Shown here: one piece after another, positions 8,834 through 18,583 of the stretch
How positions within the stretch are numbered: the stretch's first letter is position 1
Layout: the number at the start of each line of letters is the position of its first letter
NCBI GenBank assembly: GCA_900552005.1
Contig: URXU01000001.1
Span: forward strand, 128,610 to 192,609
Length of the DNA stretch: 64,000 nucleotides
Direction: 5' to 3'
Source of the DNA: an uncultured Phascolarctobacterium sp.
GTDB lineage: Bacteria > Bacillota > Negativicutes > Acidaminococcales > Acidaminococcaceae
The notes under the pieces: generated by a model
Told to the model about the DNA's origin: nothing
Database searches by the model: none
The model's input: the letters and a program-made list of their open reading frames with translations, nothing else
Program-made: the position numbers and the translations under genes

Positions 8834-10523
8834 CTGACAAACCCCGCTTTTTTATCAGCTGCGCCTCATTTAACAATTCAGCAGCGCTGGCATACGCAGC
8901 CTTACTGCCGCTGCTGCCGGACGCCATGCGCATCAGCTCGTTAATCCGCTGCTGCTTATTTAATACCGTCAGCTCAGTCGCAGTTCTGCCGTTGGCGCTT
9001 TGCTTTTGAATATAAATATGCCGGTCAGCAAAGGCGGCAATCTGCGGCAGATGCGTAATACAGAGCACCTGCCCATTAACGGCGATAGCCGCAATCTTTT
9101 CAGCCATCCGGCGAGCAGTAACACCGCCAACACCCGTATCTATTTCATCAAAAACCATGGTTGGAACTTTGGTAAGATGCCGCATTACCGTTTTTACGGC
9201 CAGAGCAATACGTGAAAGCTCGCCGCCGGAAGCAACTTTTTCCAAAGCATTTACCGGTTCACCTACATTAGCACTGAACATAAAGGCAATCTCATCTGCT
9301 CCGTACTTACTGAAGGATTTGCTTTTCTGAAAATCAAATTGCAAAATTCCATTCGGCATGGCTAAATCACGAATATGAGCCGTAATCCGTTCGGACAGCT
9401 TGGCGGCAGCCTTTCTGCGTTCTTCTGACAGCTTTTCTGCCGCTTTTGCCAGCTGCTCCTGTACCTTTTGTAGCTTTCTCTCGGCCTGCTCAATAGCCGC
9501 CGCAATATCTGCCAGCTCAGCATACCTGGCTTCCGTACGCTGCAAATACTGCAAAACATCTTCTGTTGTTCCGCCGTATTTTTTCTGCAGCCGATAAATG
9601 ATGTCTAAACGTTCCTGCACTTGCGCCGCATGGTCGCTGTTAAAATTGCTGGCCGCAAGATATTCAGCCAATTCCTGACAGCATTCATTCAAATTAATCC
9701 AGGAACTTTCCATGCTTTCTCTGATTTCATCTAATTTATCATCATACCGGCAGGCAATTTGCAGGCTACTTTTGGCTTTTGCCAATAATGCCAGCACCAT
9801 ATTTTCATTATCCAGCAAGGCATGTGCCGTATTAACGGAATCAATAATTTTTTCACTATGCTGCAAAATGCGTGCTTCTTCTTCCAAAGCCGTCTCTTCA
9901 CCAGGTATCAGCGCGGCATTTTTTATCTCGCGTATTTCCCAATCATATCTATCCAGCAGCAGTTCCTGCTGCAAATTATCATTTTGCAAACCTGCCAGCT
10001 TTTCCTTAGCTTTCAGGTATTCGGCATACAGTAATTGATAATTTTCCAACAACGCAGCTGTTGCTTCGCCGCCAAAAGCATCCAGCAAAATTCTGGGAGT
10101 TTCAGCCTTTAATAAGGCTTGATTTTCATGTTGTCCGTGAATATCAACTAAAAGTGCGGCTACCTTTTTCAACAGGCTTACAGGTATCTGCACACCATTA
10201 AGATAGGCTCTGCTTTTGCCTGCCGCATTAACCTGCCGCTTAATAAACAGCAGGTCTTCTTCCGCTTCTATCCCCTGGTCTTCCAAAAGCTTCTGCACTG
10301 CTTTTATTTTACTGATATCAAATATTGCCTGCACCCAGAAACTATCACAACCACTGCGCAGATAATCTGTTGAGGCCCTGCCGCCCAAAACCAGTCCGAA
10401 AGCATCAATCAGAATGGATTTGCCGGCGCCGGTCTCACCGGTAAAAACATTGAAGCCGGGTAAAAATTCTGCACGAGCATCTTCCAGTAAAGCAAAATTA
10501 TGAACATGTAAGGACTGCAGCAT
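8826..10523 (-). CDS. recN: DNA repair protein RecN
   Basis: SMC-like ATPase that acts early in double-strand break repair. The 565-residue protein has Walker A FTGETGAGKSILID at about 28-41, a long central coiled-coil-rich region rich in Glu/Leu/Lys, the ABC signature around VASGGELSR and Walker B MVFDEIDTGVGG. It lies directly after argR, an arrangement common in Firmicutes, and overlaps the downstream nudix gene by eight bases. Confidence 0.96.
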   Translation of the reverse strand: MLQSLHVHNFALLEDARAEFLPGFNVFTGETGAGKSILIDAFGLVLGGRASTDYLRSGCDSFWVQAIFDISKIKAVQKLLEDQGIEAEEDLLFIKRQVNAAGKSRAYLNGVQIPVSLLKKVAALLVDIHGQHENQALLKAETPRILLDAFGGEATAALLENYQLLYAEYLKAKEKLAGLQNDNLQQELLLDRYDWEIREIKNAALIPGEETALEEEARILQHSEKIIDSVNTAHALLDNENMVLALLAKAKSSLQIACRYDDKLDEIRESMESSWINLNECCQELAEYLAASNFNSDHAAQVQERLDIIYRLQKKYGGTTEDVLQYLQRTEARYAELADIAAAIEQAERKLQKVQEQLAKAAEKLSEERRKAAAKLSERITAHIRDLAMPNGILQFDFQKSKSFSKYGADEIAFMFSANVGEPVNALEKVASGGELSRIALAVKTVMRHLTKVPTMVFDEIDTGVGGVTARRMAEKIAAIAVNGQVLCITHLPQIAAFADRHIYIQKQSANGRTATELTVLNKQQRINELMRMASGSSGSKAAYASAAELLNEAQLIKKRGLSDD

Positions 10524-10538
10524 ATTTTTTACCTCAGC

Positions 10539-10991
10539 TTAAATATGGTCTTTAAAGCGATGCAGCAGCGTATTGATGCCTTCCTTATTGGCCAGTGCAA
10601 TAAAGACAGTATCATCACCGGCAATTGTTCCCAATATCTCCGGCCATTTCATGTAGTCGATGGCGTAAGCTACGGCCTGAGCTGTGCCGGGCAAGGTTCT
10701 TACTACTACCATACTGTTATCAGTGGCCTTAACACTGACGATGGAATCCTGAAAAGTTCTTTCCAGTCTTCCGGGCGTCAGCAGCATGTTATGCTCTTTC
10801 GGATAAGCATAATGATAATGGCCGTTGGCATCCGGTACCTTTACCAGCATGAGCTCCTTAATATCACGGGAAACCGTGGCCTGAGTAACTTCAATGCCTT
10901 CACGGCGAAGAGCCGCTGCCAAATCCTCCTGTGTCTCAATTTTATTTTTGTCAATAATCTCTTTTATTTTTGCATGCCTGGTCATTTTCAT
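10539..10991 (-). CDS. argR: Arginine repressor
   Basis: Arginine-responsive transcription regulator. The 150-residue protein has an N-terminal winged-helix domain (about 1-70, with ITQATVSRDIKEL-like spacing) and a C-terminal hexamerisation/arginine-binding domain with GTIAGDDTVFI, whose paired aspartates bind arginine in known ArgRs. It is followed after 15 bases by recN. An AGGTG ribosome-binding site lies eight bases before the first ATG. No arginine biosynthesis genes are in the window, so its targets lie elsewhere. Confidence 0.95.
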   Translation of the reverse strand: MKMTRHAKIKEIIDKNKIETQEDLAAALRREGIEVTQATVSRDIKELMLVKVPDANGHYHYAYPKEHNMLLTPGRLERTFQDSIVSVKATDNSMVVVRTLPGTAQAVAYAIDYMKWPEILGTIAGDDTVFIALANKEGINTLLHRFKDHI

Positions 10992-11020
10992 AATAATTCA
11001 CCTCAAATTTCAACGCATCT

Positions 11021-11881
11021 TCAGATATTGCGCATCAGCTTCTGCTGCCAAGTCTGATAATAATCCCGGCTGGTAAGTCTGATAAAGCTCATACTGTAAG
11101 GACTTTTGCGAATCTGTACACACATGGTATCTGTCACATTAACCACATTTTCACCATCAGCAGAAAGTAAAAGTTCTTCGCTTCCCGGCAAAGCCCGGAA
11201 TTCAATTAATTCCGACATCGGTATTACCAATGCTCTGGCCGTAAGTGAATGGGCGCACACCGGCGTAATTACACTTACATCAAGTTCTGGCTGCACCAGC
11301 GGTCCTCCGGCAGACAGCGAATAAGCAGTGGAACCTGTAGCCGTTGCGACAATGATTCCGTCAGCTGCATAACTGCCTGAAACTTTACCATTAATATACA
11401 TCTGCAGATGCGCCAGTTTACTGAATATCCCCTTTGCCAGTACCATGTCATTTAACGCATGAACTTCAGCCACGCACTTATTTTCCTTCAGCACCGTTGC
11501 CTGCAGCAGACTTCTGTTTTCAACAGTAAAAAGTCCCTGCGCCAGTTTAGAAAGCGCTTTATGAATGCTGTGCGAATCTATCTCTGCCAAAAACCCCAGC
11601 TTACCAAAGTTGATGCCGAACACAGGAACCTGCACCGGCGCCAGATAACGCGCCATTTTCAGCAACGTACCGTCTCCGCCCAACGACACGGCTGCATCCA
11701 TAGCCTTTAAATCATCCTGCCGGGCAGGATAATAACCGCTGCATCCGTATTCGCCAGCAATATTTTGCGGCAGAACCGGTTCAATGCCGCACTCCCGGCA
11801 TTCCCCAAGAAAATCGGGCAATGCAGCACAGACTTTTTCCTTTCCCATATTGGGAAAGATACCTAATCTTTTAATGCCCAT
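11021..11881 (-). CDS. nadK: NAD kinase
   Basis: Makes NADP from NAD and ATP. The 286-residue protein shows the diagnostic GGDGT motif (in SLGGDGTLL) and the catalytic-domain segments NDMVLAKG and GSTAYSLSAGGP. A TTG-initiated frame begins at 11905, but the ATG at 11881 has GAGG six bases upstream and matches where the family starts. It sits 20 bases after tlyA in the tlyA-nadK-argR-recN order typical of Firmicutes. Confidence 0.95.
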   Translation of the reverse strand: MGIKRLGIFPNMGKEKVCAALPDFLGECRECGIEPVLPQNIAGEYGCSGYYPARQDDLKAMDAAVSLGGDGTLLKMARYLAPVQVPVFGINFGKLGFLAEIDSHSIHKALSKLAQGLFTVENRSLLQATVLKENKCVAEVHALNDMVLAKGIFSKLAHLQMYINGKVSGSYAADGIIVATATGSTAYSLSAGGPLVQPELDVSVITPVCAHSLTARALVIPMSELIEFRALPGSEELLLSADGENVVNVTDTMCVQIRKSPYSMSFIRLTSRDYYQTWQQKLMRNI

Positions 11882-11901
11882 TTTCACCCTCGATATGCAA
11901 A

Positions 11902-12702
11902 TCAATCTAAATCGCCATGACTCTTGCTGACCAAAGCACTGACATATTCCGCATCAACGGCATCATCATTACCTAAAGTCAGATATAAAAGATATTCAAT
12001 ATTGCCTTCCGGTCCTTTGATAGGCGAAAATTCAAGACCCGCAATACCAAATCCTTCATTTTTGGCAAAGGAAATAACATTATTAATCACGGCTTCATGA
12101 ACTTTTGGATCTCTTACCACGCCTTTTTTACCTACATTTTCTTTACCAGCCTCAAACTGCGGTTTAATCAAGGCTATTACAAAGCCGTTTGCTTTTAAAA
12201 TTTTATGTACTGCCGGCAGCACTTTATCTAAAGAGATAAAAGCAACATCTATGGTCGCCGCATCTACCATTTCTGCCAGCTGTTCTTTTTCCAGATATCT
12301 GACATTGGTGCGCTCCATATTTACCACGCGCTCATCATTGCGCAGTTTCCAGGCTAACTGCCCGTAACCTACATCAATGGCATAAACTTTAGCAGCACCG
12401 TTTTGCAGAGCGCAGTCGGTAAACCCACCGGTAGAAGCGCCAATATCAGCAACAACTTTTCCCTCCACGGAAATAGGAAATATTTTTAAGGCTTTGGCAA
12501 GCTTGAGCCCGCCACGGCTGACAAAAGGTAATTTATCTCCTAAAATACGTATTTTAGCATCTTCTGTCACCTGAGTTCCAGGCTTATCAATTTTTTGTTC
12601 GTTAACCAGAATCTGTCCGGCCATAATGGCTGCCTGCGCCTTGGCTCTGCTTTCAAAAAGACCTCTTGCAGTCAGCAGCGCATCTAAACGTTCTTTTTTC
12701 AA
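11902..12702 (-). CDS. tlyA: TlyA-family rRNA 2'-O-methyltransferase
   Basis: Predicted rRNA cytidine methyltransferase. The 266-residue protein has an N-terminal S4 RNA-binding domain (about 1-62, ERLDALLTARGLFESRAKAQ region) and an FtsJ/RrmJ-type SAM-dependent methyltransferase domain with VVADIGASTGGFTDC as the SAM-binding motif. It overlaps dxs by four bases (ATGA-type coupling). The family also has members described as haemolysins, but methylation of ribosomal RNA is the established activity. Confidence 0.92.
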   Translation of the reverse strand: MKKERLDALLTARGLFESRAKAQAAIMAGQILVNEQKIDKPGTQVTEDAKIRILGDKLPFVSRGGLKLAKALKIFPISVEGKVVADIGASTGGFTDCALQNGAAKVYAIDVGYGQLAWKLRNDERVVNMERTNVRYLEKEQLAEMVDAATIDVAFISLDKVLPAVHKILKANGFVIALIKPQFEAGKENVGKKGVVRDPKVHEAVINNVISFAKNEGFGIAGLEFSPIKGPEGNIEYLLYLTLGNDDAVDAEYVSALVSKSHGDLD

Positions 12703-14591
12703 AGCTCTTCACCTTTCATAAACCGCTCAATTTTATGAGCAATGGATTCCGCATCCAAACCTAAATCACGGAACAAATATTTTTTATCACCCTGAGGAAC
12801 AAAAATATCCGGAATACCTAAATTCAAAACCTGACATTGACTAAGAAGTTTTTCTCTGTTCAGACATTCCAGTACGGCACTGCCAACACCGCCGCTTAAA
12901 ACGCCTTCTTCAAGAGTTATCAGATATTTATATTTCATTGCGTGAGCACGCAATAAATCTTCATCCAACGGTTTGGCAAAACGCATGTTCACAACGCCTG
13001 CCCTGATGCCCGCTGTTTCCAAAAGCTGCGCGCCCCGGCGTGCGTTGTCCACCATGCTGCCGATAGCCCATAAGCAGACATCCTGCCCTTCCTTCAGTAT
13101 TTCTGCCTTACCCAAAGGCAGTTCAGTCAAAGGCTCACTTATATTAACGCCAAGTCCGCTGCCGCGCGGATAACGTACTGCTACAGGAGTTTGCATCTTC
13201 AAGGCTGTATTCAGCATATGACGCAGTTCATTTTCGTCTTTAGGAGCCATAATGGTCATATTAGGCATGCTGCGCAGATAAGCATAATCAAATACGCCAT
13301 GATGCGTATAACCATCATCGCCTACCAGCCCGGCTCTGTCCAGGCACAAAGTAACATGCAGATTCTGCATGCAGATATCATGCAATACGGAATCATAAGC
13401 GCGCTGCAAAAATGTAGAATAAATTGCAGCCACAGGCTTAAGACCGGCGGCAGCCATACCTGCCGCAGCTGTTACGGCATGCTGTTCGGCAATACCCACA
13501 TCAAAAAATCTGGCGGGATAATGCTTGCCGAAAGCTGTCAGACCTGTTCCATCAGGCATTGCGGCTGTAATACCCACAATATCGTTATCATGCTCTGCCA
13601 GCTGCACCAATGTATCGCCAAAGACCTTGGTATAGGTTACAGGAGCAGCTGGATCAGATATTTTTTTACCTGTTGCTATATCAAACGGTCCGGTTCCATG
13701 GAAAGTATTGGGATGCTCTTCCGCAGGTTTATAGCCTTTGCCTTTTTTCGTCAGCACATGCACCAACACCGGCCCGTCAATATGCTTGGCTGCTTCCAGT
13801 ACATCAATCAGACTATTTAAATCATGTCCGTCAACCGGGCCCAGATAAGTGAAGCCCAGCTCTTCAAATACGGAAGTCGGTACCATAAGATATTTAACGC
13901 TGCCTTTAAGGCGTCTGATGGCTTTCAAAACATCAGTACCGAACTCCAGATTTTTTAGCCAGCTTTCAATATCATTTTTAATTTTATTATAGGTTTCACC
14001 TGTACGCAGATGATACAGATAATCAGACATGGCGCCAACATTTTTAGAAATAGACATTTCATTATCGTTGAGCACCACAATCATTTTCTTATGCAGGTCA
14101 CCGGCATTATTCAAAGCCTCAAACGCCATGCCGCCGGTCATGGACCCGTCCCCGATTACCGCAACAACCTCATGTTTTTCATGCTTCAAATCTCTGGCAA
14201 CAGCCATGCCCAATGCTGCTGAAATCGAAGTACTGGAGTGACCCGTGCCAAAAGCATCATGCGCGCTTTCATTTCTCTTGGGAAAACCTGATAGCCCGCC
14301 ATATTGCCTGATGGTCTTGAAGGCTTCACGTCTGCCGGTAATAATTTTATGAATATAGGACTGATGACCAACGTCAAAAACAATCTTGTCCTGCGGCGTC
14401 GAAAACACCTTATGCAATGCCAAGGTAAGTTCTACTACGCCAAGATTTGGTGCCAGATGACCGCCGTTTTTTGATAAAACCTGAATAATATATTGACGTA
14501 TTTCCGCTGCCAACGCATTAAGCTCTTTAATATTCAGGCATTTTACATCATCAGGTGAATTAATCTTTTCAAGTAAATGCTGTTCATTCAT
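12699..14591 (-). CDS. dxs: 1-deoxy-D-xylulose-5-phosphate synthase
   Basis: First committed enzyme of the MEP isoprenoid pathway, condensing pyruvate with glyceraldehyde-3-phosphate on TPP. The 630-residue protein has the TPP motif starting GDGSMTGGMAFEALNN, GHSSTSIS, and the transketolase-like central and C-terminal domains. I place the start at the ATG at 14591 because AAGGGTG precedes it by eight bases; a frame extending to 14627 would overlap ispA. It lies directly downstream of ispA, giving a small isoprenoid cluster. Confidence 0.96.
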   Translation of the reverse strand: MNEQHLLEKINSPDDVKCLNIKELNALAAEIRQYIIQVLSKNGGHLAPNLGVVELTLALHKVFSTPQDKIVFDVGHQSYIHKIITGRREAFKTIRQYGGLSGFPKRNESAHDAFGTGHSSTSISAALGMAVARDLKHEKHEVVAVIGDGSMTGGMAFEALNNAGDLHKKMIVVLNDNEMSISKNVGAMSDYLYHLRTGETYNKIKNDIESWLKNLEFGTDVLKAIRRLKGSVKYLMVPTSVFEELGFTYLGPVDGHDLNSLIDVLEAAKHIDGPVLVHVLTKKGKGYKPAEEHPNTFHGTGPFDIATGKKISDPAAPVTYTKVFGDTLVQLAEHDNDIVGITAAMPDGTGLTAFGKHYPARFFDVGIAEQHAVTAAAGMAAAGLKPVAAIYSTFLQRAYDSVLHDICMQNLHVTLCLDRAGLVGDDGYTHHGVFDYAYLRSMPNMTIMAPKDENELRHMLNTALKMQTPVAVRYPRGSGLGVNISEPLTELPLGKAEILKEGQDVCLWAIGSMVDNARRGAQLLETAGIRAGVVNMRFAKPLDEDLLRAHAMKYKYLITLEEGVLSGGVGSAVLECLNREKLLSQCQVLNLGIPDIFVPQGDKKYLFRDLGLDAESIAHKIERFMKGEEL

Positions 14592-14608
14592 GACATATTC
14601 ACCCTTAC

Positions 14609-15484
14609 TTAGCTTCTGCGTCCGCACATCATCCTGGTAATCTCACGCAGAGGCTCAGCATTATCGCCAAACTGTTCCAAACACTCAAGTGCCTCGGTAA
14701 CGGTCTTTTCAGCCAATGCCTTAGCCCCCTCCAGGCCGTACAGGCTGACATAAGTAGACTTATGATTTTTTTCGTCACTGCCTACGGGTTTGCCAAGCTC
14801 TTCCTGCGTGCCTTCTACATCCAGAATGTCATCGGTAATCTGGAAAGCAAGTCCCAATAAATCAGCAAATTTAGTTAAAGCCAGCAATTCATTATCCGTT
14901 GCGCCTGCCAAATGCGCACCGCCTCTTACTGCCGCAATAAACAACGCACCAGTTTTACCGGCATGCATTTTGCGCAGCTCTTCGGCGGTAATAGTTTTGC
15001 CTTCATTTTCCAAATCAAGGCCCTGTCCGCCAACCATACCGAAATTGCCGGCGCACATAGCCATCTCACGAACCGTTTCAATTAAAGCCTTAGCTTCTAC
15101 ATTTTTCTGCTCCAGCATTACTTCAAAAGCCAAAGTCAAAAGTCCGTCTCCGGCAAGTACAGCCATGGCCTCGCCGAATACTTTGTGATTAGTCAATCTG
15201 CCGCGGCGGTAATCGTCATTATCCATGCACGGTAAATCATCATGAATCAGAGAATATGTGTGAATCATCTCTAAGCCGCAAGCCACCGGCAAATAATTAT
15301 AACCTTTAATTCCCAGCGCCTCGGCTGTTGCCATCAAAAGAATTGGCCGAATTCTTTTGCCTCCTGCCAGCAGGCTGTAAGCCATGGCATCATCTACCTT
15401 GGAAATTCCTTTTTTAGAAAGTCTGTTTTCCAAAAAAGCATCTACCAGTTTTTTCTGATTAGTATAATATGTATTAAAATCCAT
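14609..15484 (-). CDS. ispA: Polyprenyl (farnesyl) diphosphate synthase
   Basis: Short-chain trans-prenyltransferase that builds geranyl/farnesyl diphosphate from IPP and DMAPP. The 291-residue all-helical protein has the first aspartate-rich motif IHDDLPCMDND and the second QITDDILDVEG. It sits four bases after xseB and 17 bases before dxs, the common xseA-xseB-ispA-dxs order. Chain length (C10 to C20) is not decided by sequence reading alone. Confidence 0.94.
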   Translation of the reverse strand: MDFNTYYTNQKKLVDAFLENRLSKKGISKVDDAMAYSLLAGGKRIRPILLMATAEALGIKGYNYLPVACGLEMIHTYSLIHDDLPCMDNDDYRRGRLTNHKVFGEAMAVLAGDGLLTLAFEVMLEQKNVEAKALIETVREMAMCAGNFGMVGGQGLDLENEGKTITAEELRKMHAGKTGALFIAAVRGGAHLAGATDNELLALTKFADLLGLAFQITDDILDVEGTQEELGKPVGSDEKNHKSTYVSLYGLEGAKALAEKTVTEALECLEQFGDNAEPLREITRMMCGRRS

Positions 15485-15488
15485 TTAT

Positions 15489-15743
15489 CTAAGCCTCCAA
15501 ATCATGGAATACTTCTAATTTATATTGATCGCTGCTGCCTTCGGCAACAACGATTTTTTCCACTTCCTGTTTTACCGTATCAAGTTTGTTCATACAAACT
15601 TTGCTGAGTTCTATACCATGTTTAAATACATCCAGTGATTGCTCCAAAGAAAGCTCGCCGCTTTCCAAAAGTTTAACCTGTTCTTCCAATTCACTGAGTG
15701 CATCTTCAAATTTTATATTTTTTGCTATTTTTCTTGCTGCCAT
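15489..15743 (-). CDS. xseB: Exodeoxyribonuclease VII small subunit
   Basis: Small 84-residue helical subunit of exonuclease VII, which degrades single-stranded DNA. The sequence ALSELEEQVKLLESGELSLEQSLDVFKHG matches the whole conserved core (here described as residues about 15-45). It starts three bases after xseA ends. Confidence 0.95.
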   Translation of the reverse strand: MAARKIAKNIKFEDALSELEEQVKLLESGELSLEQSLDVFKHGIELSKVCMNKLDTVKQEVEKIVVAEGSSDQYKLEVFHDLEA

Positions 15744-15746
15744 CGT

Positions 15747-16952
15747 TTACCGCCTTTCCGCAGACTGCACGATAGAAATAATTTTGCCGTCAGCTACAGT
15801 TGTAATAAGCTCATCGCCCCACTGCACCTGATCAGCAGACGTAATAACCTGATAATCATTATTCTGAGTAACCGTATAGCCACGTTTTAAAACGGCCAAC
15901 GGACTAAGGCTGTCCAATCTTACCGCCTGCACCTCAAAATTGTGCCTGCATTGCTGCATAATTTTTTCCATGGCGTTGAGCAGCTGCTTCAGCGCCGTAT
16001 CCGTATGTAAAGACTGATCAGCAAACAATCTTTCCGGGTCACGTAAAGCCCAGGAATCCATTAACCTTTCCAGCTTCCCTTGCTGCTGCGTCAAAAGTTT
16101 CTGCATAGCCGCCCGGCAGCGAGTATGATAGGACAAAATCTGCTGTTTATAGGCTTCCGTATCCGCTGCAATAATTTCTGCAGCCTGTGACGGTGTAGCA
16201 GCACGTCTGTCAGCAGCAAAATCACACAATGTAAAATCAGTTTCATGGCCTACTGCGCTTACCACAGGAATCTTCGAAGCGGCTACCGCACGCACAACCG
16301 GTTCTTCATTAAAAGCCCACAGGTCTTCAATAGAGCCGCCGCCGCGACCAACTATAAGCACATCAGCCAGAGCATGCCGGTTAAAAAACTTAATTGCTCT
16401 TACTATCTCAGCTGCCGCTCCCTCACCCTGCACTTTTACAGGATATAAAAAAAGCTTGATGCCGGGATTTCTTCTTCTGGAAACCGTAATTATATCCCGT
16501 ACGGCAGCGCCGGCAGGCGAAGTAATAATGCCGACCCGCCTGGGATTAAGCGGCAGCGGCGTTTTATTTTCAGCAGCAAAAAGTCCTTCAGCCTCTAATT
16601 TTACTTTCAGCTGCTCATAAGCCAGCATTAAATTACCGGCACCCTGCTGCAGCAGTAAGTCTGCATACAGCTGATAAACACCGTCTCGTTCAAAAACACC
16701 GATGCGGCCTACGGCCAGCACTGTGTCACCATTATGTGGTTCAAACCGCAAAGACACTGCACGTGAACGAAACATAACGGCTTTCAGTAAGCTGTTTTGA
16801 TCTTTTAAAGTAAAATAGCAATGTCCTGAAGGATAGCGTTTAAAATTGGAAATTTCTCCCACTACCTGTATATTTTTTAAAATCGGTTCTTTATCAAACA
16901 GATTACTTATAAAATTATTTAATTCACTAACTGAATAAATATTTTCATCCAT
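15747..16952 (-). CDS. xseA: Exodeoxyribonuclease VII large subunit
   Basis: Catalytic subunit of exonuclease VII. The 401-residue protein has an N-terminal OB-fold (about 1-100, YPSGHCYFTLKD region), a catalytic core with IVGRGGGSIEDLWAFNEE and SAVGHETDFTL, and a helical C-terminus. The start at 16952 is an ATG that overlaps the last eight bases of the upstream Kae1-like gene; a longer in-frame extension reaches 16997 but is just the other gene read in a different frame. Confidence 0.95.
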   Translation of the reverse strand: MDENIYSVSELNNFISNLFDKEPILKNIQVVGEISNFKRYPSGHCYFTLKDQNSLLKAVMFRSRAVSLRFEPHNGDTVLAVGRIGVFERDGVYQLYADLLLQQGAGNLMLAYEQLKVKLEAEGLFAAENKTPLPLNPRRVGIITSPAGAAVRDIITVSRRRNPGIKLFLYPVKVQGEGAAAEIVRAIKFFNRHALADVLIVGRGGGSIEDLWAFNEEPVVRAVAASKIPVVSAVGHETDFTLCDFAADRRAATPSQAAEIIAADTEAYKQQILSYHTRCRAAMQKLLTQQQGKLERLMDSWALRDPERLFADQSLHTDTALKQLLNAMEKIMQQCRHNFEVQAVRLDSLSPLAVLKRGYTVTQNNDYQVITSADQVQWGDELITTVADGKIISIVQSAERR

Positions 16953-17901
16953 TATCCATCTCCATGCGCCTTGCATAAGCAGCGCAGCCGCAAGCATTAT
17001 CGCAGCTAAAGCGTGCCTCCGGTATCCAGAGACGTATCTTACGCTGCTGCAGCTTGGTTTTTACATGATTGCGGATAAAATTGTTGGAAGAAACGCCCCC
17101 TACCAGCAATACATCACTCACTTCAAAAGCAGCGGCGCCATTGCGCAGCATGCGGGCAAAAGTTTCTGCCAATACATATTCCACACCCAACGCCAGCGAA
17201 GCTCCGTCCGCACCGCTCTGCAGCCTGCGCAAAGCGGCAGTAGCGGGACCGGAAAGACTGACATCCAGCTTGCGTACAGAAATCGGCAGCTCTATTTTTT
17301 CACTGGCTGAGGCAGCTAATTTTTCCAACTCCGGGCCAGTAGGAAACTGCAGCCCCAAAGCGACCCCAACCCGGTCAATAAACTGTCCGGCGTGCAGATC
17401 CATGCTGCCGCCAACCTGTTCCAGCTGATAGCTGCCATCCGCACGTTTCTGCGCCAGCAGCATGTCAGTAGTTCCTCCTGACGCATGCAGCATTAAAAAT
17501 CGTTCTGCCTGCGGTCCTTTGGCAGACCAAAGACCTGCTTCCATGTGGTTTTCCTGATGACTTATCGCATTTAACCTTAATCCCGTAGCAGCCGCTAATG
17601 ATCTGGCTACGGAAACGCCGGCCAAAAAAGCCGGCATATAAGAATCTTTAAGGGGCCGCGGAAAACCTGACACACAAATGCCTGCTAAATCAGCATCCGC
17701 ATCGGCTAAAGCCTTCTCCATTAGCAGCGGTAAATTTCTCGTATGCTGAAAAACCATTTCAGACTGCTGCAAACCGCAGCGGCCAGGTTTTACCGTCAGA
17801 ATCTGACGCTGCTCTCCCAAAAGGCTGCCATCCGCACCAATAACAGCTACCGAAGTAGTATAACAGCTGGTATCTATGCCAAGATAACCCTTTTGTTTCA
17901 T
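16945..17901 (-). CDS. Kae1/TsaD-like (peptidase M22 family) protein, paralogue
   Basis: ASKHA-fold protein related to TsaD, which helps make t6A in tRNA. It is 318 residues with the N-terminal LGIDTSCYTTS segment, an HxxxH metal site at H115/H119 (HQENH), and SCDNACGCAAY near the C-terminus, matching the third metal ligand of TsaD. It nevertheless lacks the usual TsaD wording around these motifs and sits between nusB and xseA, a place where clostridia and relatives carry a second Kae1-like gene. Its substrate is unknown; it might be the genome's only TsaD, but the divergent motifs make a paralogue more likely. Confidence 0.8.
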   Translation of the reverse strand: MKQKGYLGIDTSCYTTSVAVIGADGSLLGEQRQILTVKPGRCGLQQSEMVFQHTRNLPLLMEKALADADADLAGICVSGFPRPLKDSYMPAFLAGVSVARSLAAATGLRLNAISHQENHMEAGLWSAKGPQAERFLMLHASGGTTDMLLAQKRADGSYQLEQVGGSMDLHAGQFIDRVGVALGLQFPTGPELEKLAASASEKIELPISVRKLDVSLSGPATAALRRLQSGADGASLALGVEYVLAETFARMLRNGAAAFEVSDVLLVGGVSSNNFIRNHVKTKLQQRKIRLWIPEARFSCDNACGCAAYARRMEMDNG

Positions 17902-17903
17902 AA

Positions 17904-18305
17904 TCAGCGCACCATTTTACCTAAAATGCCGTTAATAAAACGTGGAGATTCTTCAGTGCCGTAACGTTTGGCGATTTCTACTGCTTCATTAATAGCAACG
18001 CCAGGCACAATTTTCTCTTCGGCAAACATCATTTCATAAACAGCAATTCTCAGAATGTTGCGGTCAGTGGCAGACATTCTTTCAACTGTCCAGTCAATGG
18101 CATATTGACTGATTTTAGCATCAACTTCTTCCTGATGCTCCAATACTCCGTTCAGAGTTTTTTCAGCATAAGCCTTAGCCTTGGCTGCATCTTTTTCTTC
18201 ATGTTCTGCCAAAGATGCTTCCAATGCGCCGACAGCATCACATCCTGAAAAATCTATTTGAAATAAACTTTGTAATACAATTTCTCTGGCTATTCTGCGA
18301 ATCAT
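17904..18305 (-). CDS. nusB: Transcription antitermination factor NusB
   Basis: RNA-binding partner of NusE (S10) in rRNA antitermination complexes. The 133-residue all-helical protein begins with RRIAREIVLQSLFQIDF and contains the conserved block with NILRIAVYEM and VAINEAVEIAKRYG near the C-terminus. It follows the Asp23-AmaP-DUF2273 genes and ends three bases before the Kae1-like gene. Confidence 0.96.
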   Translation of the reverse strand: MIRRIAREIVLQSLFQIDFSGCDAVGALEASLAEHEEKDAAKAKAYAEKTLNGVLEHQEEVDAKISQYAIDWTVERMSATDRNILRIAVYEMMFAEEKIVPGVAINEAVEIAKRYGTEESPRFINGILGKMVR

Positions 18306-18343
18306 TAATCTTCCTCTTTCTCCATATTATTTACATCTTAAAC

Positions 18344-18571
18344 TTACCTGTGATAACCTGGCGGCAGTAATCTGTCCAGCCACTCCAATAAATCCTCTTT
18401 CTTATCCAGTTTATTGCCTAAAAAGAAACCGGCTGAAATGCAGATAATTAAAAAAATTGCTTTGAAAAAGCCTAACCACAGGAACATTACGCCAACAAAT
18501 AAACCAAATAAGGAGCACAGCAGACGGCCGCGATAATTGTTCCAGATATCCGTTAAAATTTCATTTAACAT
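18344..18571 (-). CDS. DUF2273 small membrane protein
   Basis: A 75-residue protein with two closely spaced hydrophobic segments (about 17-36 and 38-52) and a charged C-terminus. This family is almost always found next to AmaP and Asp23, as here, and is thought to belong to the same envelope-associated complex. The biochemical role is unknown. Confidence 0.85.
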   Translation of the reverse strand: MLNEILTDIWNNYRGRLLCSLFGLFVGVMFLWLGFFKAIFLIICISAGFFLGNKLDKKEDLLEWLDRLLPPGYHR

Positions 18572-18583
18572 AAGCCCTCACTC

